In this document: in pieces, positions 11,844 to 24,660 of the stretch | Numbering within the stretch: position 1 is the first letter of the stretch | How the letters are laid out: each line of letters begins with the position of its first letter | Assembly: GCA_963691655.1 (NCBI GenBank) | Contig: OY829326.1 | Span: 10,528,878 to 10,592,877 of the forward strand | DNA: 64,000 nt | Direction of reading: 5' to 3' | Source: Toxonevra muliebris | Lineage: Eukaryota; Arthropoda; Insecta; Diptera; Pallopteridae | Made by a program: the position numbers and the translations under genes | The notes under the pieces: model-generated | What the model was told of the DNA's origin: nothing | Databases searched by the model: none | Seen by the model: the letters and a program-made list of their open reading frames with translations, nothing else

Positions 11844-14107
11844 ATATGTATATATATATACATATGTTTTGCATTTATGCTGTATATGTATATATAATGC
11901 AAATGCAAGTGTATTTGTGTTATTTGCTTACCCAGTGGAAAAAATTAAAAAGCTTTGAAATTGCTCTACATAATTTTAAAACACTTTGGATGCATTTGAG
12001 CTAGTGAACCAAATTGTCATATAACCAATAGAAATTGAAAGACTGTAGTATAGTTTCTTCTTCAAACATATAATAATTATATAATAATTATTATTAGTTT
12101 CTTGAATCTATAAAAGAAAGTTTCAATACACAAATGAATAAAAGCGATATAAAAAAGGACCACATTGTGCAACAATGCAACATACACATTTCTTTTCGTG
12201 ACGTATAAAAGAAAAAAGATTAGGAAAATATGTTTCAGTGCGTTCAAAAATGTTATCTGTTGCTTATATTTTGAATGCTGGGTATTCAAATCTGCATATG
12301 TACATGTTTGCGCGGTAATTAATATTTGTTTTTTATACAATTAGTATGCAAATGATCACACACACGCATGTGTCACAAATTTATACAAAAACCTCATTTG
12401 ACGTCATATGTATACTATATATGTGTGTGTATATATTTAAGCGCTAAGCCCTAAGCCAAGGCTCGAATAATAACTGCAAAAATGTGGTTAAGAAAATTAT
12501 CAAAATTTGACGTCTCGTCATTAATTACAATGCATTGTATTCTGTATATATATATAAAAATAGGCAATTGAATACAAACAACATCAACAAATTTATTAAT
12601 TTAACGATTTTAAAATTACAGATTACATAAAAGTTAACTTTGTTAGTGGTATGATACAATTATACCAAAAAATTACTAGTAATTAATGTCTCTCAAAAAT
12701 ATGTGATTATTTTACATATGCATATCAGTTTAACAGAGATTTACAAAAAATCAAAAAATGTAAACACAATACACATTTTTTTGTTTGTTTTTTTACTTTC
12801 TAATAAAAGTATTGAAACAAATGTTTTCAATGACTGTTCCTGCTCATATTGCCTTATATATATAAGCTTAAGCTACTTAAAATCAATTTCATTGATTATA
12901 TCAAATTAAACTTTTTGTTTTGCAATAAAACCAAAAGAGAATAACAAAATAAAGTTGTCGCGTTTTTACAATAGAATAGATACATTTGAGGTTGTTTAAC
13001 TTTTGGCACAACCTTTCTTGATGCTTCTTCTACTACTCCTTTTTCCATTTCTTCATCGTTTTTTTTTTTTTTTTGGCTTCACCAAGTGGGAGTTTATTAA
13101 AATTTCAACATTCCAGACAAGTCAATATTACCGTCTTGTCTTTCTTTCATGGCAATACGATATAACCTTTGTAGGCATATCAGATGGGTGTGTTTGCATA
13201 TACATATCTAGGTAGTTAAATAAGTATGTATATGAGTGTTTGTTTCTTAACATATATATATATATATTATATATGTATGTGTCAGTGTGTGACTGTGCGA
13301 ATAATAAAGGTCTCCATTTTTAATGGTTATTTGCAGTTAAGTTACTACAAAGTTTTCAATTGACACTTTTATTGATTTTTTTTCTTCTTCTTTTTGTTGC
13401 TGTTTAACACGCTTCAATAATTTATGTAATGTATGTATAGATGGCTATATCAGAAATTTCTGTGTATGTGTAAAAGATTTGACTTTTTTATATATACATA
13501 CCTATACAGTATTTGAAAATATTCTTATTATCCTTTTTAAAAATATTCATTTAGGATATCAATTGAAATTATACAGCTTACTAAGCATAGTCTGACATGG
13601 AGTTTATTAAATGAAGCATATTTTTAGGCATGTGAGTAAAATATGTCGGTACATATTTATTTACAAAAAAAAACTTAAAAGCAAAATTTGGTAATAATAT
13701 TTAAGTTATATGTATGTATGTATGTATTTTTGTGCTTATTTGCAAAACTTGTTAACAATGTCAACGTCACGCACACATATAAATATGAATACATAAAACA
13801 AGATTAAAATTATGCTGGTATATGCAGAATATATGTGTATACATATTTGCTAAAAAAAAGGAAATGTGACTTTTAAATCATGTCAGGCCCAAAACCGAAA
13901 AAACACCAAAAGAAATTTAATATTGTATGAAAGAAAAAAATTAAAATTATGAAAAAAATGTTTGTACAGCTATCCAAGATTTTCTAATCAAAATAAAATA
14001 AAACCAAAAAAAAATTATAACGACACAAAAAAAATAAAGCAAAATTAATTATTCAAAACCAAAAACGAAAAAAAAAAATAGTTTAAAAGACTAAAAAAAA
14101 CACAAAA
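11844..14107. other. Gene-less stretch upstream of the small two-exon gene
   Basis: AT-rich DNA with microsatellites: TA-type runs at 12548-12556 and 13253-13275, TGTATGTA at about 13711-13726, and a poly-T run near 13061-13074. No exon is recognised. The last 200 bp before 14108 are strongly A-rich and may be the 5' flank or leader of that gene. Confidence 0.45.
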
Positions 14108-14428
14108 ATGTCATCATTTACTTCACGTTTGTAAGTACACAATAATTGTATTGCATATATTGAATTCACATCTTATCTCCTTTCCAAAAGTGATGACCAA
14201 TTGCAGCGAATGCAAAACGAAAATGCCTCCTATCGACAAATGGGTATTTCGCCAGTAATTGGAGTGTTATTAGATCCCATAAAAAGTGAGCTGGAAATAG
14301 CACAAATTCTTAAAACAAGAATGCGCAGAGGAATTTTGCATGGTTTTTTGAAACATGAAATGATTGAAAATAATCGTGAATTAGAGGAAAGGGGCTTTTC
14401 TGTGTGGCGTGAACACAAATATTCCTAA
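14108..14428 (+). CDS. Small two-exon protein gene, unrecognised
   Basis: Exon 1 (14108-14130) starts at ATG in an A-rich context and ends at a consensus donor (gtaagt). A 60-bp intron ends in a pyrimidine-rich tract and AG at 14189-14190. Exon 2 (14191-14428) continues in frame and ends at TAA. The 86-residue product begins MSSFTSRFDDQLQRMQNENA and ends WREHKYS. It has no signal peptide or membrane segment. It is mostly helical-looking and charged, with a conserved-looking hydrophobic centre (GISPVIGVLLDPIKSELE). AATAAA follows at 14604. I do not recognise the family; a small mitochondrial or cytosolic factor is only a guess. The splice-joined frame, minimal intron and poly(A) signal make it a convincing gene in an otherwise gene-free region. 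It could lie in an intron of a larger gene. Confidence 0.72.
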
Positions 14429-14603
14429 ATTCCACTATAAGAAAAGGTACATATGTACAAATTGTTTTTAAAACTACGAGCGTGTATCTGAAAAACAAAA
14501 CTAAAAGAAAAAATTTGGTCTAAAAACGTTAATGAAAATGTGTAAAGAAATAATTGAAAAACTAAAAGATTTTTTAAATATTGTAATTATAAATTGTAAT
14601 TAT

Positions 14604-14609
14604 AATAAA
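14604..14609 (+). terminator. Poly(A) signal of the small two-exon gene
   Basis: AATAAA lies 175 bp after the stop codon at 14428 on the same strand, the expected place for a short 3' UTR. Confidence 0.55.
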
Positions 14610-14619
14610 GAAAACAAAA

Positions 14620-15556
14620 TCAAAAACTTCATTTTAATAACATTTATTTTCTTTTGGAACTCTAAAAATTACAAATTCATCAAGTGATGATGTTTGGTTT
14701 TTCTGCGTAATATTGTCCTAAAGAAAACAGTGATATATTTATAAAATATAACAATATCGTTGTTCGATTTTCTGTAGATACAATTAGTAAATGTACATTG
14801 TGCAATGTTCGTACTACATGTAAATACGATTGAGTATTAATGTAGGCAAAATATCGATTCATAAAAAGTCTTGGGCTTTTATCAACATTGCTGACATAAA
14901 ATAAAAAAATTGAAAAAAAAAAAAACAATGAAAACAAAAGTGAATATATTCATCTTTATTGATACTTTTGATGGATAGTGAATACTTACTTACTGTTTTT
15001 ACATCTCACTACATTGTCTCGCAACATAAGCTGTCATCATTCGATGATAAAAAAAACTTAATATAAGAAAATATTTCACATGTCACTAGTGACCTTTGGG
15101 TGAAAAAAGCTTCAACGAATACTTACTGCAACACAGCAACACTTGCGTCAGCGTTTACTGTTGTCATTATATACAATCAACGTCAATTACAGTATTTACA
15201 AGGCATCGACATTTTTGCAACCAACTGGAGAAAATAAATAATAAAAAAGAAATACACTCACTCATTGATGAAGCAACTTTAAATTTTCAGAAAAATCCAA
15301 ATTTAATTTAATCACTTCAAAAGTGAAGTGAAATTAAAAAAATTGTAAATGCAATTAGAATTTTGAATTAATTAAGCTACTTTCATGTGGTATTTTATAC
15401 AATACAAATTAAATAAAAAATCAACACCTTTTTTAACTCTTTAACCATCGCATTTAACTTCGGTCAATTTATATTTAATTATTTGTACTTTTCTAATTTT
15501 AATTTTACAATAACTACAAATAATAAGTGTATGTGTGGATTATTTATGTGTGTCCG
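14620..15556. other. Gene-less stretch
   Basis: AT-rich DNA without an exon or transposon protein that I can recognise. Confidence 0.45.
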
Positions 15557-15559
15557 TTA

Positions 15560-15660
15560 GGAATGCCAATCCCGAAATCACGCGGTCCTGGGATCCCGCT
15601 TAATATTATGCTGGCATAAAAAATTCCGAAATTTTTGGGACTAAAATTCAATTTATATAT
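15560..15660. mobile_element. Partial end of the TAGGGATGTC hAT-like family
   Basis: TTAGGAATGCCAATCCCG followed by 'gggatcccg' words is a diverged version of the end seen at 7104 and 31101. No matching right end is found before the next element begins at 15746, so this is a truncated relic. Confidence 0.5.
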
Positions 15661-15745
15661 TCAACTTATCAAGAGAACAATGCAAAACTGAGCCATTTTT
15701 TCTGATATGTAGCTTTTTTAATAAATCTAAATTATATATTGGTAT

Positions 15746-17790
15746 CACGGTTGCCACACTAAAATTTTGTTTGGGGCCAAAAACAAAAGCAAAAAGGACC
15801 AAAATGGAAAAAAATGGACCAAATTTTTTTTTAATTATTTGATTTATTTAACAAGTAAATATAGCACATTGTAAAATGTATATAACAATATTATAATATT
15901 TTTTTTAGCGATTGCTAGAATACATTGATAGAATACATACATATATCACATCAAACTAAAACAAAAAAAATGCTCAGAAATTCATATAGCACATATGTAA
16001 CGAAAGGTATATAAAAATTACTTATAATATTTTAAGAGACTGTTATATAGTAAAAACATGTATCACATTAAACAATACCAAAAACAACAACAAAAAAATT
16101 GTTACCAATTCAGATACAAAGAAGAACATTTTTGGGACACGATAAATAAATCAAGTATGTCGACAAATCAAAAAATAACAGGGCAGAAAGTATATTCTTT
16201 TATAGATGAAAGTCATTTTGAAATCAGATATCAAAGAAAAAAGAAGATGTGTCTTGAAAGCCCCGAAATTTAGAAAAAAAACGGTATTCAAAACCAAAAA
16301 ACAGTGCCATATACTCCTCAACAGAATGGCGTTGCTAAATCTTTACTGCTAAGTAGTATCGAAACCAAAGTAGATTTCGTCAGCAACTTAGATGCTCTGT
16401 CATAGACCGGGTCTGTGTTTACATCTTTATCAGAAGTACGCAAAGACTTGGTGTGACTTCGGCGTGGTTTTAATCAACAAATGAGCGCACCAACTAAGTT
16501 GTACGAAGACAAAGTTGCTTGAGACTGATTGAAGGAGAGAAGTTTTCAGTTTTCTGGCCAATAAAAGCACAAAGACGCGCGAGTTTGTTTTCAAAAGGAC
16601 TAAGTAGATAAAAAGTTGCACTTACTGTCCGACCGAAAACATGATGGCAGACTTACTGACGAAACCATTGCTAGCAAGGCGGATTCAATTAGGCAGGCGT
16701 ATTGAAAAAAAGTTATTCTATTGTTTTCAAATTATTGGTAAATGTTCAGATTACACTTCTGATTGGGATTAAAAATCACTTTTTGACTCAAATTTTGTTA
16801 ATATGAATTGGGGCGTGCCGCCTTTTCCCGGTTCGGGTTCTTGTCGCTAAAATTTTTTCAAAAAATAGTAAATATAACTAAAAAAAGATATGACTATAAA
16901 TGAATGCATCATGCATAAATTGCACTTGTGCCGCGCAAATTAAAAGGTCTAGGCATTTGTATTCAAATCACATTTAAAAAAAGTAAAAAATTCGCGCGAA
17001 AAAGAACCAAAATGGCCACCGAATTTAGTGCGTCATGTATCCATTTAGTTTCTTTTATTTGTTATTTTACTATTTATTGAATACATTTTAATGCCAAAAA
17101 TCCGTTTTTCGGGAAGGGCCTGCCCTCCCTAATTCAAATAAACAAAATTTGGGTCAAAAAAGTGATTTTTAAAAAAATTCTGATCAAGTGTGTTCTGAAA
17201 AATACCAAATAATTTTACTGCGTTTAATAAAGACACTATTTTGTTTAATATAACTCTACTATTATAATATTAATAATCTAATTACCTTTTCTTTTTTCGT
17301 TTTATAAATTTTTGTAATAAAAAATGAACTTTTTTTCATTAAACCCAAATGAAATTCGTATTTCACTTGGATTAATATACAAAGACTCAAGTCCAATAAT
17401 TTTACCTGTCACTGGTATCACATTCAATTGGCTGAGCATTGTGTCCTTCATCTGCAACTTTCGCCTTTTTGTTTATTAAAAATTTGAAAAAAAAAACAAC
17501 GAAAAAATTAAATAAATGGCAACAATTTATTGATATCATTTTATATCTTACTTTTCCAAATCAGTTATCGAATATTATCGACAGTGTTGCCTGCATTCAT
17601 TACTACAACTTTCTTACACTGATTTTTTTAACATCACATTTTTTAGTCACAGAGTGACTCATACATTACATATGAAAGTTAATTACTTAATATTTTTGAA
17701 AAAGGACCAATTCAGAAAAAAAAGGACCAGCGGACCAAACGAAAATAAAAGGACCACTTTTGGTCCAAAAGGACCAAAGTGGCAACCGTG
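15746..17790. mobile_element. hAT element, GGACCAAA subfamily
   Basis: The ends are perfect inverted repeats, CACGGTTGCCAC at 15746 and GTGGCAACCGTG ending at 17790. Identical 8-bp duplications, ATTGGTAT, flank them (15738-15745 and 17791-17798). GGACCAAA-like words cluster just inside both ends (about 15795-15830 and 17703-17780) and are probable subterminal transposase-binding repeats. The 2045 bp carry no hAT transposase and instead contain a copia-type pol remnant at about 16298-16690. Confidence 0.9.
16298..16690 (+). pseudogene. Ty1/copia retrotransposon pol remnant
   Basis: Conceptual translation gives KTVPYTPQQNGVAK near 16298-16339, the signature at the end of the copia integrase core. 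It then gives APTKLYEDK and, in a shifted frame, CLRLIEGEKFS near 16489-16550, and TENMMADLLTKPL-like residues near 16631-16672, the C-terminal end of copia RNase H. These pieces normally lie more than 2 kb apart. Reverse transcriptase has therefore been deleted, and frameshifts and stops interrupt the rest. It is a dead copy lodged within the hAT element. Confidence 0.75.
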
Positions 17791-17798
17791 ATTGGTAT

Positions 17799-18107
17799 GT
17801 AGTGGTAGAATATAGCGGCAGAGCAGATGATGGAAATGGAGAGATAAAGAGCAAACACATTGAAAGAGAGAGATATCAAGAAACACCAACAGTAAGAGAG
17901 AGAACAATATTGCACATGGACGACGGCAGCTACACGACTACATCTGTCAAATTATAAAAAAAAAACACACTTTCTTATGGAGACGATTATTTTGGCGACA
18001 GCACGACCACAAGACTACCGAACACAATTGTGGCTGTAGCCAATTTAAAATCTATTTCTAATTTGACAAGCGACAGAGAGAGAAGAGAGTTTGGTTTTGT
18101 TGTTTTG
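17799..18107. other. Spacer between two hAT copies
   Basis: About 300 bp with GAGAGA-rich patches and the words CAGCTACACGAC and TGTAGCCA. It continues beyond the second hAT copy at 19265, where GTGTAGCTGCTG and TGTAGCCG echo the same words in inverse or direct orientation. This was one continuous repeat-like sequence before the 18116 insertion. I cannot name it. Confidence 0.45.
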
Positions 18108-18115
18108 GCTGTGTT

Positions 18116-19256
18116 CACGGTTGCCACTTACTCATTTTATTTTGTACCAATAATTACAAAAAAATGTACCAAATGGGGGAAAAATGTACTAATATAATAA
18201 ATAACATTAATAGTTATTTATTAAGGATGTATTCTAGTGTTCGAGTTTCAAAAAATCGATTATTTTTTTTAAATGCATTTCGAAAGTACAATATATTGAT
18301 ATATATATATATAGTATACTGTAAAAATTTCAGACCAAAACTCAAAATATTAATCGGGAGCGCCTGTTGTGAAAACTTTATCTGTTGTTAAAACTTAAAA
18401 TGCGTTTTTCTCGAAACAACGTTTTATTGACCGGATCAGGGGTATGAGAGAATTCTATCGAACCGATTGGGCTGAACTTTTAATGTGTTATTTTACACGC
18501 CAATGGCTCTCGCTGTTAGTAGAATTGTTTGTTTTTAATCATTATTTCCTGTTTATTACAACGATTTTCAGCAAAAAACAACGCGATTTAAAAAATATTT
18601 GGAAGTCTGCCATTTTGTTATTTTTAATCCAAATGTTTAAATCTACTACCTGCTAGAATGACAAGCCTACAGAACAATAATCTATTTAAATTTTTTGTTT
18701 AAAAAGACTTTAAGTACTGTAATCACCCGGGCCAGCCCCACACCTTTTTTTTAGGTGCCTACTTTGGACGTAAAAAACACTACAAAAATATCGTAAAATA
18801 AATTCCAAAAACAATTTTTTGTACAGTTAAAGATGTCAATAATAAGAAATAAAAAAATGAAATGACCACATTTTATTTTGTTATAATAAATAATTCCCGA
18901 AATAACCTTAAAAATTAGGCCGGAATACCAGACCACATCCTTTAAAAAAAGTAACACACTAATTGAAATATATTTTGTATTTTAAAAATAGTTTTTGGTC
19001 GACTAGATATAATAAGACTCTTAACGTCCAACACACAATTTTTTTGAAAGCATTATTTATTATATATGTATATTTAAATTTTACCTTTTTCAACAAAAAA
19101 TATTTTGAACATAAGTTTACAATTCTTAATTATTATAAAAGCTAACTGTGCCCACAGAATGTACCAAATTTTAAAAACATGTACCAATGTACCAAAAGCA
19201 AAAACATAGAAAAAATGTACCAGTTTTGGTAGATTTGTACCAAAGTGGCAACCGTG
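18116..19256. mobile_element. hAT element, GTACCAAA subfamily
   Basis: It has the same 12-bp ends as the element at 15746 (CACGGTTGCCAC and its inverse) and a perfect 8-bp duplication, GCTGTGTT (18108-18115 and 19257-19264). The subterminal words here are TGTACCAAA instead of GGACCAAA, clustered at 18140-18190 and 19158-19246. The 1141 bp have no transposase. The intact duplication suggests a fairly recent insertion. Confidence 0.9.
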
Positions 19257-19521
19257 GCTGTGTTTGCTGCAGTTGGTGCGCTTCCATGGTGTTTAGTAGC
19301 TAGCTACAAGGCGACAGTTGTAGCCGATAGAATTTCGTAGTCGTGTGTTCGTGTAGCTGCTGTTGCCAATGTTTATGAACCATATCGATCAATATTAGGT
19401 AGCCAAGATCAGTTCCGTGGATGTAGACATCCGCACCGATACTAGAATTAGAACTTTGACTATCCAACCTAAGCATTTTATTAATTATTATAAAAATTAA
19501 CTTTGATTTACTACATATATA

Positions 19522-20190
19522 CAGTGGGTTGTTAAATTATTAGGGGCAGTGTGAAAAAATTTATTTTTCAATATTAAAGGAAAGAAAAAGTAATAACCAG
19601 TGTCCCACAATTTTTTTCATATTATTATTTATTTGTTGAATTGCTTTAGTAACAATAAAAAAATATGGTTATGTAAGCATTATATGTAGTTTGCTTTAAA
19701 AAAATAAAAACGTAACAATACAACGAAATTATTACGGTTTCCACGCGATAATGTCGCTTTAAGTTGTGAAGAGTACAAGAAGCTTTGGTTAATTTTCGAA
19801 TTAATTATTCTTTGACGCCTTCTTTCTCAATGAAGTTCTAAAGATTTTCAATGGGGTTTATGGTGGGTTCATTGTCTGGCCATATAAAAACCAATATATT
19901 GTCTTCAGCAGGAGTTTACTGGGAGAGAAGTCACTAAAACAGTTATCAAACGTCTTTCTTTTAAGTTGCAATAATAAAGGGAATATATATTTTTACCAAT
20001 GGTGGGAATAATGGGCATTACCTGCAAAAAGCTTTTGACTAACTTTCTACAATTCAGACTGCAAGTGTGGGAGCAGAGAGATGTTATTCTAAAAGGTATT
20101 CCAGGACTAACTTCGATATCTTGGAGTTGTAATTTCAAGTTCCAAAATGACGGGACTAGAACGCCATTGAAAATTTTCATCCCTATTCAG
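19522..20190 (-). pseudogene. Tc1-like transposase remnant
   Basis: The left edge CAGTGGGTTGTTAAATTATT after TA at 19520-19521 looks like a Tc1/mariner end. On the minus strand around 19840-19885 the translation gives WPDNEPTINPIENL, a clear relative of the WPAQSPDLNPIENLW block around the second catalytic aspartate of Tc1 transposases. Upstream on that strand (to about 20180) an open frame of some 90 residues is too diverged to align by eye. The right end was not found. This is a dead copy. Confidence 0.65.
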
Positions 20191-20646
20191 TTTGTATGTA
20201 TAGAATTTGTTTGCTTTTTGTATGTAAATTTCAGAACACAAAATAAAAAACGGTGTTACAATTAAAAAAATTAAATTAGCATCTCAAGCCATTACTTAAA
20301 TACAAAGAAAATACTGTATACAATCGCAGCAATTAAAATTATTTACATTATCTACACTATACAGCATGGATAGATGTATTTCAACACGACTTTTTATAAT
20401 TTCTGCTAAGCCCTTTCGTTGTTTTTGGCTAATATAATGTGCAAAAAAATGTTCATATTTCACTATTTTTAAAATCAAGCATGTTTTTTCTCTTTATAAT
20501 TTAAGTTTGAGAAAAAAAGAGGGTACGGTTTTTTTTTTATTTGATTTTGATAAACAGTCCAAATTACATTTGTGTGAATTTACGAAGTGAAGGTACTAAG
20601 TTTAAAATTTTGAGGAAGTATATAAACTTTTTTTTTTAGTTATAAT

Positions 20647-21293
20647 GGCCCGTATGCATAAAAATAGTGATTTCAGTGTTTACTATCAAGTAGTGAACGG
20701 TCGATAGTGAACACTTATTTTCATATGCATAAAAAGGAAAAACCAAACACTATTTTCGAATTTTGATTTAAGTGTTCACTACAAATTTGACATTTTTCAT
20801 TGTTTATTTTCAAAAAAAAAAAAAAAATATTAATTATCAATAAATAAATAAATATTAACAATTTGTGGTACATATGTATATATGAAGGCAAAAGCAAATA
20901 TAAATAGAACGGAAAATATGAAAATTAACAAACTGAGGAGTTGACAGAATTAATGAATGCTGATAATCCTGCCATTAATCCTATTTTTGGTTTGTAGGTG
21001 GTATTGTTATTTACTGGAATAACGCCTGATGATCATGCTGCATATTTTATTTCACCACACAAAAGGCGCAAGTTCATTTTGTCCCCATCTTCCCCACCTT
21101 CGTTGTAATTCGTTGCGCAGTGTACATCCGAGTTACCTTCGTTTAATGCTAAACGAAAGATGCCTTGCAGTAATAATAAATAAAATAAATAATAACTGCA
21201 GGAAAATATTTTAAAGTTTTATGCATACCTACCTAAACAAAAAATAGTGATCACTGATGAAAATAGTGTTTACTTGTTTTATGCATACGGGTC
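20647..21293. mobile_element. TIR element with GGCCCGTATGCATAAAA ends
   Basis: The left end GGCCCGTATGCATAAAA and the inverse of the right end GACCCGTATGCATAAAA form 17-bp terminal repeats with one mismatch. A second TATGCATAAAA word lies about 80 bp inside each end, so each terminus has a doubled motif. Subterminal 'AATAGTG' words also recur. The flanking AAT on both sides could be a 3-bp duplication. A PIF/Harbinger assignment is possible but unproven. The interior includes a short frame (about 21029-21214) of unknown meaning. Confidence 0.7.
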
Positions 21294-24200
21294 AATAGTT
21301 TAAAACGAAAGTTAAAACTCCATTTCATAATACAAAATTAATAACTTAAAAAAAAAGTTGTTAAAAAAAATAGTTTTACATGCTTAAAAAAATTTTACAT
21401 TATAGTGTACAAATTCACGCAACTCTAATGTACAATATAATGTACAACAAATTATTTGTTCAATAAACGAAAAAATAACAAGGTTCTGAAAGTGGATGCT
21501 GATAGAACTCGAGAAAAAAATTATACGGGTCTCGGCGTTTTAAAAGTATACGTCAATTTTTTTTTTTTTTACGTAGGCCCAAAGTTTGCCCATTTCTAAC
21601 AGATTAAGTATTATAAACCATAAGATAACTTGTTAGTTTTGCATCAGAGCTTGTTTGTATGTTCAGCAATTTAAAGTAGAATTTTCCGTAGAATATTTTC
21701 TTACTACATATTAACCCTTTGGCATCCACTATTATGTGTCTTTTTGCTTTTTTCGAAAAAGTTTCTTTTTTGACCCATTACTAGGGTTGATAGTTGATAG
21801 AGGGTTAATATGTTCAAGAAATATGTTACCCATGAAATTTTCCTATAGGTCACTGAACAACAAAAATCTGTATACTTGACTTTAGTAAAAATAAACCCGA
21901 ATTCCAAAAATTTTTCAAATTTTCACCTTTTCTACTCAGTGAACAAGTGTGTGTTTAAAAGTATTTTCTAAACTAAAAGTTTATTTTACATTGCAAAATA
22001 AACCTTAGTTGTTTTTTCCACAAAAAAAAATTCAAAAATTAAAATTTTTTTCTCGAATTTTTACTCCTTTCATGCATTTTGGTCATAATAATGTACAAAG
22101 TTCCAAAAGCTCTACAGCCTTTCCCAAAAACTTCTTTCATAATTTTTTTGGTTTTTATTCTTAATAAAGTCCGAATCTACGAGTATAAAACTATAAAAAA
22201 AATTTTACCCCCAAATAAAAAAGTTGAGAAGAAAGGGTTAAACTTATGATGGATGTGTCTTGTTCTGGCTCTGACTCTGAAACTGTATCTAACTAATAAG
22301 TTTCTTTGAACATATCAGCATGTGTGGAAAATGTACATTTTTGCATAAATTCTATTCTCACTTAATCCGCAATGGTCCTAATATTTCAAATGTTTATAGT
22401 TCGATATGAAAAATAGTTCATGACTTTATTTTTTTCGTCGGAAGGCGTCGAATTGTAAATGTCCCAAGGGTCAAAATTAACTTTTTTAGGAAAATTTAAA
22501 TTTAATATACATTTTGCTCATGTAAACCGGCGGCTAATAGTAGTTTTTGGGAATATTATCGATGTGTCAGCGGTCAATGCATATGTACATCATCTATACT
22601 GTCATAATCCTACTCTTAATTAAATCGAGAAAATATTTTATTGACGTCTGTTGAATAGTTCAGAGCTTTGCCTACGCTCCATAGAGAGAGAGATGTAAAA
22701 ATGCTTCACACAGAGTAGAGCTTAATTAATGATGGCTATGGAATTATAACCAAATTTAATGACCTATATAACAATTTATTTATTTGTTGTATCATCATAA
22801 ATATAATTTTATATATGGGGGATTTCATCTCAAGTGAAGCCACTTATGAAACCGATAGAAAACCGATGGAACGAGATCGGTCAAAATCTCGCCGAGTTGG
22901 ACGGGTAGAATTTTGACATTTTGGCCAAGCATCCCCTGTTTCGGATCCATGTCACTAATCACCTATCGCACTAGCGTTTTCGACAGATTTTTCTTCAATA
23001 TTTTGAAAGAAGAAAAATTAAAAAAACCGATTTTTTTTTTCAAAAGAAAGCTCCTTTGAGAACTTTGAGAGGTCCAAAAGTTGTTTATCAAAATTAACGT
23101 CGAGAAACTCCCATGATTTAGTAAACGTTGGTTTAAGAATTAAAATTTATAATTTCTGTCCGTGTTTGCTATAAGAAATAAAAAGAAAAAGAGACCTAAA
23201 AAAATTTAAAAATGAAAAAAATTAATGCTAACTACAGATAAAAAATGTTTCGAGCATTTTTATCTGCTTTGGTTATTAATAAAATTCTTAACAATATCAA
23301 TAAGGATCACTAGGACTTGCGCGATTACTGTAATTACCTCATTTGTAATTACGTTTTCTTCCATCATCAATACAAAGATACCATCACTTCGAGTGGAAAT
23401 CATAAGAATAAGGACACTACAACTTTCGAGAGCTCTAAAAAAGGACATTGTGATAACTGAGTAAAAAAGTATCATATACCTTAAAACATTTCGCCGACTT
23501 AAACAAAAAAACTAGTTCAAAATATATTCAAAATCTTTATTATTATTATAAAAATTATGCTAGTTTCAGCAAAAAAAAAAAAACTTCAAGTTTGTTTTGA
23601 AGTGCAGTTTTACATTTTTAAATTTTGTTTTTAATTTTAATTTTTATTTAAACTGATTTTAAAACTGATTTATGCCGAAAAATAATAAAAGAGTAGGTTT
23701 TTTAACTTTTGAAACGAATCATTTATAAATAATACTATATATTGAGTTATTTAATCGAATTTTATGGCACACGTCCATACGCCATCATAATAATAATAGC
23801 AAATAACAAAAACCTCATAAAAGTATGCACAAACTGTATTGAAGAACTTACAAACAGCGGTTATTTTTTAAGAGTCAATAAAAATGTAATGAAAAATGAA
23901 AATATACATACTTACTCTTATAAAATATATATACATATATATTTACCTAACTATAGACATACATTATGTTTGCCCCTTCATAGGTAATATAAACCTTAAA
24001 ATGTATGGACATACGTATTTTAAATAGCATGTTACAACAATTAAAAAAGATTAAAGTTCTTATCCTTTTTCTTTCACATACATATTCATTGTGTGTCCTA
24101 TCCCCAAAGGTGTTGTGGTTGCTGCCCTTTTTTATGGAAAGTTTTTACAAGTTTACGCCAACCACCTTTGTATTTTCTTTCAGTTTCAATTGCTAGAGCT

Positions 24201-24624
24201 ACATATACATACGTGCAAAATTACAACTTCACAATTCCGTATTTCTGTGGTTTTCTCTTTTGCTGGCGTAATGAGAGGTGCGGCGTGAGTTTATGGTTTT
24301 TTATTATTATGGTTATTGTTTTGATAACACATTAACAAAAGTAAAAGTAAAAGAAAAAGAAAGAAAAAAGTAAAGCTAACACGTTTTAAATAAAATAATA
24401 AAAAGGGGTTTTTGTTGTAAATAACATTAAAACCGAAGAGCCTTCAAAGCATAAGTTAAATTGTTGTATTGTTGCAGCAGACTTTAAAAGATTGTAATCA
24501 TCAAATATTTATGTAGTTCATACTTGAACTGGACGTTGGATATTATCCAAAAATATAAAACTTTGTCAAACGAAAAAGAAAACAAAAAAATATTAACAAA
24601 GTTATATGGTTTAGTTTTAGTTTT

Positions 24625-24660
<36 letters not shown>

